Of a stretch of 10,891 bases of DNA, positions 6,448 to 10,891 are shown in pieces. Source of the stretch: Candidatus Gastranaerophilales bacterium. GTDB taxonomy: Bacteria > Cyanobacteriota > Vampirovibrionia > Gastranaerophilales > Gastranaerophilaceae. The DNA is taken from NCBI GenBank assembly GCA_021201175.1, contig JAJQFK010000207.1, forward strand, positions 1-10,891, written 5' to 3'. How positions within the stretch are numbered: position 1 is the stretch's first letter; every line of letters begins with the position of its first letter. A program made the position numbers and the translations under genes. The notes beneath the pieces are model-generated. The model made no database searches. It was not told where the DNA came from and was given only the letters and a program-made list of their open reading frames with translations.

Positions 6448-6867
6448 TTATTTTATTTGAAAAGAACATTTACTGCATTGAGCTTTAGGGTGGAGTGCAA
6501 TGTTATTTTCTAAATCTAAAAGTCTTACAATTCTGGTATTCAACTTTGAAGAACAGACGGGGCATTTCAGATTTTCCGTATTCCCTTCTAAAATTGCTTT
6601 TTTTACATCGTTTATATATTCCTTCGGAATATAATCGTAAGAAACAAGCATAATTCTTTCGTATTCTTTTATATCGGATGGATTTAATTTTAGTCCTTTA
6701 GCCAGTTTTTGCCGTATAGTAGCGGGTAAAAATAATTCTTTACCCGCTTCAATATCTTCAATTTGTGCAAGAGTCAGACTCGTTTTTTTAGCAAGACCCT
6801 GAACGGAAAGACCGGCTTTTTCCCGTGATTCTCTTATAAATTCTGATAATGATTTTTTATATTCCAT
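6448..6867 (-). CDS. HTH (Cro/C1-type) protein with C-terminal zinc ribbon
   Basis: A 139-residue protein. Residues about 6-60 form a Cro/C1-family helix-turn-helix: LSEFIRESREKAGLSVQGLA, then KTSLTLAQIEDIEAGK as the recognition part, then a final helix. After a helical linker, CPVC (102-105) and CSKC (131-134) are two CxxC knuckles spaced like a zinc ribbon, so the protein probably binds one Zn and DNA. I do not know a named family with exactly this layout. Its ATG lies inside the last codons of secF (11 nt overlap, 6857-6867) with no good ribosome site, implying translational coupling to secF. The target is unknown; as the last gene of the secDF operon it could be an autoregulator or simply a passenger. 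No terminator is visible right after its stop. Confidence 0.8.
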   Translation of the reverse strand: MEYKKSLSEFIRESREKAGLSVQGLAKKTSLTLAQIEDIEAGKELFLPATIRQKLAKGLKLNPSDIKEYERIMLVSYDYIPKEYINDVKKAILEGNTENLKCPVCSSKLNTRIVRLLDLENNIALHPKAQCSKCSFQIK

Positions 6868-7858
6868 TATTTGCTGCTGCTTTTACTTTTTTTGCGTTTT
6901 CTATGTCATTCCATAATGCCACAAGCGTACTTGCAAAAAATATGCTTGAATATGTTCCGATTGCGATACCAAGAATCATTACTAAAACAAAATCTTTAGT
7001 TGTAACTCCGCCAAAGAAATATAATGCGCCTAAAGTTATTAATGTAGTTAATGATGTGTTTATACTTCTTGCAAGAGTCTGATTGACGGAAGCGTTGACA
7101 ATTTCATCATAAGTTGCTTTTTTAGAATAAAATTTTAGGTTTTCTCTTATTCTGTCAAAAACAACAATCGTATCATGAACACTGAACCCTAAAACTGTCA
7201 AAATTGCAGTTACAAAAAGGCTGTCAATATGGACTCCGTAAAGCAGCCCGAGAATTGAAAATACACCTATAACGAAAAATACATCATGAAACAATGCCAA
7301 AAAGGCAACAATAGCAAATTCAAAATGGAATCTAAGCGTAAGATATATTACAATAGCAAGCAAAGCTAAACCGACAGCAATCATAGAATTTACAAACAAT
7401 TGCTTTCCAAGCACGGGTCCGACAGAGTTAACCTGAACAATTTGAGCCTCCGGATAATCCTGTGATATTACTTGAGATACCTTATCTATGCTTTCATTTT
7501 GTCCGTTATCCGAAAATTGGGTTCTTATAGAAATGATATTTTTTATTGAAGAATCAGACTCTATACCTGCCGGTTTTAGGATTTGGATTACAGGATTTTC
7601 TATATCGTTTTGACTTAATTTTGTTCTTATAACTTCAATTTCCTTAGTTGAAACATCTTTATCAACAGAATATTGAATAATAGTACCTCCCGTAAAATCA
7701 ATACCGACAAGCATTGGAGTATGAGTAGGATAAACTTTCATTGACCATCCCATAGCTACAATCCCCGGCAATAACAGAATAGCGGAAAGCAAAAGCCAAA
7801 TCCATCTGTATTTAACGACATCTATTATTTTTTTTGTGTTTAAAACACTGTATGACAT
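6857..7858 (-). CDS. secF: Protein translocase subunit SecF
   Basis: Inner-membrane partner of SecD; the SecDF complex uses the proton gradient to help pull exported proteins off SecYEG. The 333 residues are a normal length. Membrane segment 1 is at about 19-38, followed by the signature GIDFTGGT (52-59) and a periplasmic P1-type domain to about 145. VGPVLG is at 146-151. Five more membrane segments follow at about 156-175, 178-203, 212-235, 263-284 and 288-312. LGFSVHDTIVVFDRIREN (223-240) in the fourth segment is the family hallmark with the conserved Asp. AAGGAG (7865-7870) six bases before the ATG is the strongest ribosome site noticed. Only 17 bases separate it from the secD stop. The TAA stop lies inside the next gene, so the three genes form one operon. 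Confidence 0.96.
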   Translation of the reverse strand: MSYSVLNTKKIIDVVKYRWIWLLLSAILLLPGIVAMGWSMKVYPTHTPMLVGIDFTGGTIIQYSVDKDVSTKEIEVIRTKLSQNDIENPVIQILKPAGIESDSSIKNIISIRTQFSDNGQNESIDKVSQVISQDYPEAQIVQVNSVGPVLGKQLFVNSMIAVGLALLAIVIYLTLRFHFEFAIVAFLALFHDVFFVIGVFSILGLLYGVHIDSLFVTAILTVLGFSVHDTIVVFDRIRENLKFYSKKATYDEIVNASVNQTLARSINTSLTTLITLGALYFFGGVTTKDFVLVMILGIAIGTYSSIFFASTLVALWNDIENAKKVKAAANNGI

Positions 7859-7875
7859 TTTTTTCTCCTTAATTA

Positions 7876-9177
7876 TTAATCTAAAACTCCGAATTTAGCC
7901 TTTTCTCTTTTTGTTTCAGAAGCTTCATAGGCTTCATTTATATCAGATTCTTTCAAACCGAATAAAGCCGGATGTTTTAATTGTCCTGTACCAAACATTA
8001 AGTGCATAAAGTTTTTAGTAACTGTTATTGCGGAAAACATACTTACCATAACACCTATTGCAAGCGTTAAAGCAAACCCTTTAACTATATTTGACCCCAG
8101 ACAATAAAGAATTACACAGGTAATTATTGTAGACATGTTTGAGTCAAAGATACTGGTAAATGCTCTGTCAAATCCGGAATTTATAGCAGTAAATAAGGTT
8201 CTGCCGGATTTTAATTCTTCTTTTGTTCTTTCAAAAATCAAAATATTGGCGTCAACAGCCATTCCGATACTTAAAATAAATCCGGCGATTCCTGCAAGTG
8301 TAAGCGTAACCGGCACCATTTTGAATATAGCAAACAAAATTAAAGAATAAATTATAAGTGCAATATCGGCAATAAGCCCGGGAACTCTATACCAGAAAAT
8401 CATAAATAACATAACTGCACCGAGTCCGACAATTCCGGCAAACTTGCTTTTTTCCAGACTGTCAGCCCCGAGAGTAGGTCCAACAGTGTTTTCTTCAATG
8501 ATTTTAGCAGGAACAGGAAGTGCACCGGCATTTAACAAATCAACAATTTTTTTCGCTTGATCATGAGTAAATTCACCTGTTATTTGAGCATGCCCGCCAT
8601 TAATTTCAGCTTGTACAACTGGTTCAGAAATACTTTCTCCGTTGAAATAAATAGCAATAGGATAACCCTTAAATTCGCGTGTTAACTTAGCAAACTTAGA
8701 AGCGCCTTTGCTGCTAAATTCCAAGGTTATAAGCCATCTTCCGGAATTATCAGTTCCGACTGCCGCTTTATTTAAATCCTCGCCGGTTAATCCGGAAGGT
8801 TCCCAGCCTGTTGTATCTCCGTTTTCATCTAATACTGGTTTTTTGAATTCAAGTTCTGCCGTTTCGCCAAGAAATTCTCTTGCGAGTTTAGGGTCAGAAA
8901 CGTTCGGAATTTCTATTAAAAGTCGATTTTCACCCATTTGCTGCACCATAGTTTCAGATACACCAAGAGCATTGACTCTGTTTTCAAGTGCGGATTTTAG
9001 TCCGTCCATCATATCTTGAGTAATTTTAGATATAGTTTCCGTAGTCTGTGCTTCAAGAACAATTCTTGAACCGCCGACTAAATCCAATCCTAAAGGAATC
9101 GGCTTTACTTTAATTATCACAATGGAAATAATAGTTAAAATTATTATTGCCCAGAACAAAATTATTTTATTCTTCAT
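7876..9177 (-). CDS. secD: Protein translocase subunit SecD
   Basis: Membrane subunit of the SecDF export motor. It has 433 residues, a compact form compared with about 600 in enterobacteria. Membrane segment 1 is at about 5-23. GLDLVGGSRIVL (30-41) is the family signature. The periplasmic P1 region spans about 42-228, with NRVNALGVSE (66-75), GETAELEF (104-111) and GHAQITG (195-201). Then come NTVGPTLG (230-237) and five more membrane segments to about 395. GMAVDANILIFERTKEEL (305-322) carries the conserved Asp and Arg implicated in proton conduction. FDSNMSTIIT (344-353) is also typical. The AGGGG site (complement of 9184-9188) is six bases before the ATG. The gene is first in the secD-secF-HTH operon and is driven by the promoter at 9194-9222. 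Confidence 0.96.
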   Translation of the reverse strand: MKNKIILFWAIIILTIISIVIIKVKPIPLGLDLVGGSRIVLEAQTTETISKITQDMMDGLKSALENRVNALGVSETMVQQMGENRLLIEIPNVSDPKLAREFLGETAELEFKKPVLDENGDTTGWEPSGLTGEDLNKAAVGTDNSGRWLITLEFSSKGASKFAKLTREFKGYPIAIYFNGESISEPVVQAEINGGHAQITGEFTHDQAKKIVDLLNAGALPVPAKIIEENTVGPTLGADSLEKSKFAGIVGLGAVMLFMIFWYRVPGLIADIALIIYSLILFAIFKMVPVTLTLAGIAGFILSIGMAVDANILIFERTKEELKSGRTLFTAINSGFDRAFTSIFDSNMSTIITCVILYCLGSNIVKGFALTLAIGVMVSMFSAITVTKNFMHLMFGTGQLKHPALFGLKESDINEAYEASETKREKAKFGVLD

Positions 9178-9193
9178 ATATATCCCCTGTATA

Positions 9194-9222
9194 AATATAA
9201 ATTACTGTAGTAATTTTAACAA
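9194..9222 (-). promoter_or_regulatory. Promoter of the secD-secF-HTH operon
   Basis: On the minus strand TTGTTA (9222-9217) as -35 and TATATT (9199-9194) as -10 are separated by exactly 17 bases. Initiation would fall near 9187, giving a very short leader that begins at or just before the AGGGG ribosome site. The AT-rich setting makes other starts possible. Confidence 0.5.
9199..9216. promoter_or_regulatory. Perfect palindrome in the secD promoter spacer (candidate operator)
   Basis: AAATTAC (9199-9205), TGTA, GTAATTT (9210-9216) is an 18-bp sequence with perfect seven-base arms. It fills the spacer between the proposed -35 and -10 of the secD promoter. A dimeric regulator bound here would block RNA polymerase. 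The HTH protein encoded at the end of the same operon is one candidate ligand, which is inference. Confidence 0.45.
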
Positions 9223-9261
9223 AAAAATACTTTACCGGCATAATTTTGATTAATTATTGCG

Positions 9262-9307
9262 TTTTGTAACAAAATTTTAACTAAGGTTTTAGGAAAACTA
9301 AAGTTTT
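9262..9307. repeat. Short palindrome and direct repeat in the divergent intergenic region
   Basis: TTTTGT-A-ACAAAA (9262-9274) is a 13-bp perfect palindrome. AACTAAGGTTTT (9279-9290) and AACTAAAGTTTT (9296-9307) are direct repeats differing at one base, with starts 17 bases apart. They lie upstream of the gene at 9373 in the 195-base gap between divergent genes. They could be regulator sites, but low-complexity A/T sequence makes chance matches likely. A TATAAC at 9342-9347 is a possible -10 for the 9373 gene, without a convincing -35. Confidence 0.3.
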
Positions 9308-9372
9308 TAATTTATATGTCGATAGACAAATTAAGAAATAGTATAACAACGCATACAAAAAGGAGTAAAAGT

Positions 9373-10891
9373 ATGAGTGATTTTGATGTAAGCAAATTAA
9401 AGTCTCTTCTTTCCAACCTGAATATATCAAAGTTGCAATATTCAGGCGGTAAAGTAACCAATGATATGTCTTTATTTACGGATGCAGACATGACTGAGGA
9501 ATATGCAACTATAAGTAAAGAAGATTTTATTGATAACCTGTTTTTAGAGGGTTACGGAGATTCCAGTAACGGAGCATTTACAGAAGATCAGTTGGGTATA
9601 ATATATGATGCTCTGGCAGAATATAGTGATTCAGGTGAAGTTTCATCAACAGAACTTGAATTATTAGCAAGTTTAGACGGCGATAATGACGAAATAGGAA
9701 CGGATGATATTCGTGCGTTCGTAAGTACGTTAATAGAGAATGCACCTGCTTCAAGCTTAGAAGATGTTTCAAGTGTTTCTTCATCAACATCAACATCTTC
9801 ATCTTCTGCTTCCGGAACAACATTATCTTCAATCTCAACAGATGAAAGTGCTTATTCGGAATTAGTAAAAACGGAATCTGCATTTTTAAATTCCAATTTG
9901 AATGTATATAAAGCAGAAGATATATCTGCGGAAAGCTATACCACAATAAATTCTGTTAGTGCACAAACGGCAGTATTTAATAGTTTTGGTCTTGCGGATG
10001 AACTTTCAACTTATGAAGCAAAAGAATCAGAAGCAACCCCCGGAGCTTATTATTTCTCAAAAACAGATGAAAATACAGGAGTAACGGAATTTGTAAGAGC
10101 AGTAAGCATGAATGACGGCGGCAATGCTATAATTCATACAACACAAGCGGCAGATGGCTCTATAGAAGCAAAAACATTTATTTATACAGAAGCAGATGAA
10201 ACGGAAACAACTACTACAACTACAACAAAGACTGCGACAACTACAACAACTGATGACACAGATGATGACACAAAAACAACAAAGAAATCTTCCACATCTT
10301 CTAAGCCAAATACAAATAAGAGCAAAAATGACAAAAACTATAATCATGAAAAAACAAATAGTGGCGGCAATGTCACAATAATAAATAATTATGAAACTAC
10401 AACCGGCGAAAAAGGCGAAAAAGGCGATACCGGAGAAGCCGGCAAAGATGGTGAAGACGGCAGAAGTATAGTATCTGCTACAATTGATCCGGAGACCGGT
10501 AACTTGATACTTACATATAGCGATGGTGATACAGATGATGTCGGTCATGTTGTAGGTGATAACGGTACAGACGGTAGAAGTATAGCTAATTCATATGTCA
10601 ATGAAGACGGTGATCTGATTGTAGAATACGATGACGGTGAAATATCCAACGTCGGACATGTTAAAGGTGAAGACGGCGAAGATGGTACAAAAGTAACTTT
10701 GAGCGACAATGACACCTGGGTACTTGATGGTGTAGATACCGGAGTACCTGCAACGGGTAAAGATGGTACACAAATAACTATCAGCGAAAATAATACCTGG
10801 GTACTTGACGGTGAAGATACCGGAACACCTGTTAATGGTAAAGATGGTACACAAATAACTATCAGCGAAAATAATACCTGGGTACTTGACG
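9373..10891 (+). CDS. Large repeat protein: EF-hand-like motifs, collagen-like triplets, acidic repeats; 3' end outside window
   Basis: The ATG at 9373 follows AGGAG (9361-9365) by seven bases, and 506 codons remain open to the window edge. There is no signal peptide (MSDFDVSKLKSLLSN). Residues about 47-120 contain EF-hand-like acidic loops: GDSSNGAFTED (62-72), SDSGEVSSTE (85-94) and LDGDNDEIGTDD (101-112). These suggest Ca2+ binding, although none fits the 12-residue consensus exactly. A Ser/Thr stretch (about 132-156), a mixed domain (157-275) and a Thr-run/Lys/Asn linker (276-330) follow. Seven Gly-X-Y triplets at about 345-365 start the repeat part. Then come two units of about 37-38 residues beginning DGRSI and ending VGHV.G, and three 27-residue units with TWVLDG and DTG. 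Such modules occur in bacterial surface proteins and phage tail fibres. I infer a surface or secreted filament; without a signal peptide, a C-terminal type I secretion signal or another route would be needed. Confidence 0.85.
   Translation, partial: MSDFDVSKLKSLLSNLNISKLQYSGGKVTNDMSLFTDADMTEEYATISKEDFIDNLFLEGYGDSSNGAFTEDQLGIIYDALAEYSDSGEVSSTELELLASLDGDNDEIGTDDIRAFVSTLIENAPASSLEDVSSVSSSTSTSSSSASGTTLSSISTDESAYSELVKTESAFLNSNLNVYKAEDISAESYTTINSVSAQTAVFNSFGLADELSTYEAKESEATPGAYYFSKTDENTGVTEFVRAVSMNDGGNAIIHTTQAADGSIEAKTFIYTEADETETTTTTTTKTATTTTTDDTDDDTKTTKKSSTSSKPNTNKSKNDKNYNHEKTNSGGNVTIINNYETTTGEKGEKGDTGEAGKDGEDGRSIVSATIDPETGNLILTYSDGDTDDVGHVVGDNGTDGRSIANSYVNEDGDLIVEYDDGEISNVGHVKGEDGEDGTKVTLSDNDTWVLDGVDTGVPATGKDGTQITISENNTWVLDGEDTGTPVNGKDGTQITISENNTWVLD
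10453..10674 (+). repeat. Two divergent copies of a DGRSI...VGHV repeat
   Basis: Within the 9373 gene, DGRSIVSAT...DDVGHVVG is followed by DGRSIANSY...SNVGHVKG, units of 38 and 37 residues (114 and 111 bases). Each is a short two-strand-like segment with an acidic turn (LILTYSDGD, LIVEYDDGE). The DNA copies have drifted, so this duplication is older than the 81-bp array that follows. Confidence 0.75.
10675..10891 (+). repeat. 81-bp in-frame tandem repeat running past the window end
   Basis: Units start at 10675, 10756 and 10837, each exactly 81 bp (27 residues), in frame with the 9373 gene. The second unit and the 55 visible bases of the third are identical in DNA; the first is diverged. The protein unit runs G-K/E-DGT, a short strand, NNTWVLDG, DTG-P. 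The identity shows recent expansion and the array continues beyond the window. Confidence 0.92.

Noticed and set aside
10057..10854. Minus-strand Cys/Ile-rich ORFs of 163 and 87 codons
   Set aside because: Their odd composition mirrors the Gly/Asp/Thr repeat codons of the plus-strand gene, and they have no ribosome site.
9373..10891. Phage tail fibre gene and prophage
   Set aside because: The repeat modules occur in tail fibres, but no other phage gene is in the window and the neighbours are housekeeping genes. The question stays open until the downstream sequence is seen.

Overview
The window is AT-rich bacterial DNA with dense genes, short gaps and 4 to 17 base overlaps. Separate secD and secF genes, a tRNA-dihydrouridine synthase of the DusB type and an exported TPR protein are ordinary chromosomal genes. 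The low GC, together with a large Gly-X-Y/acidic repeat protein, suggests an uncultured host-associated or gut low-GC bacterium. A Vampirovibrionia (Gastranaerophilales) type lineage is my guess from general resemblance and has not been tested. TGA is used as an ordinary stop codon.

Layout. Positions 1-1069 (minus) hold the N-terminal 356 residues of an unrecognised protein with several hydrophobic segments. Just upstream on the same strand (1121-1306) is a compact unit. It has a near-consensus promoter, about 125 nt of nested inverted repeats that would fold into a long RNA helix, a 28-codon Met-rich ORF, and an intrinsic terminator ending in nine U. The terminator lies 51 nt before the start codon of the unknown gene. 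No clear promoter lies between them, so this looks like a transcription-attenuated leader. A stand-alone small RNA or a small mobile palindrome remain alternatives. Positions 1340-2842 (minus) encode an AlbA_2/RecG-C-like putative regulator with a variable tandem repeat near its C-terminus and an apparently leaderless start.

Positions 2989-6348 (plus) form a tightly packed operon: an exported TPR-repeat protein, a DusB-type dihydrouridine synthase (ATGA overlap), and a short GIY-YIG protein (17 nt overlap). Converging on it from the right is a minus-strand operon read 9177 to 6448: secD, secF, and a small HTH/zinc-ribbon protein overlapping the end of secF by 11 nt. SecD and SecF form the membrane complex that uses the proton gradient to help complete Sec-dependent export. 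The HTH protein has no obvious link to export beyond its position.

A 195-base divergent intergenic region (9178-9372) carries the secD promoter with a perfect palindrome in its spacer, plus further short repeats. From 9373 to the window end (plus) runs a large open gene whose product has EF-hand-like acidic motifs, a Ser/Thr-rich linker, seven Gly-X-Y triplets, and two sets of longer repeats, the last a nearly identical 81-bp tandem repeat. It has no Sec signal peptide. No tRNA, rRNA, CRISPR array, transposase or intact insertion sequence was seen. All gene-free stretches are under 300 bases and are described in the entries.
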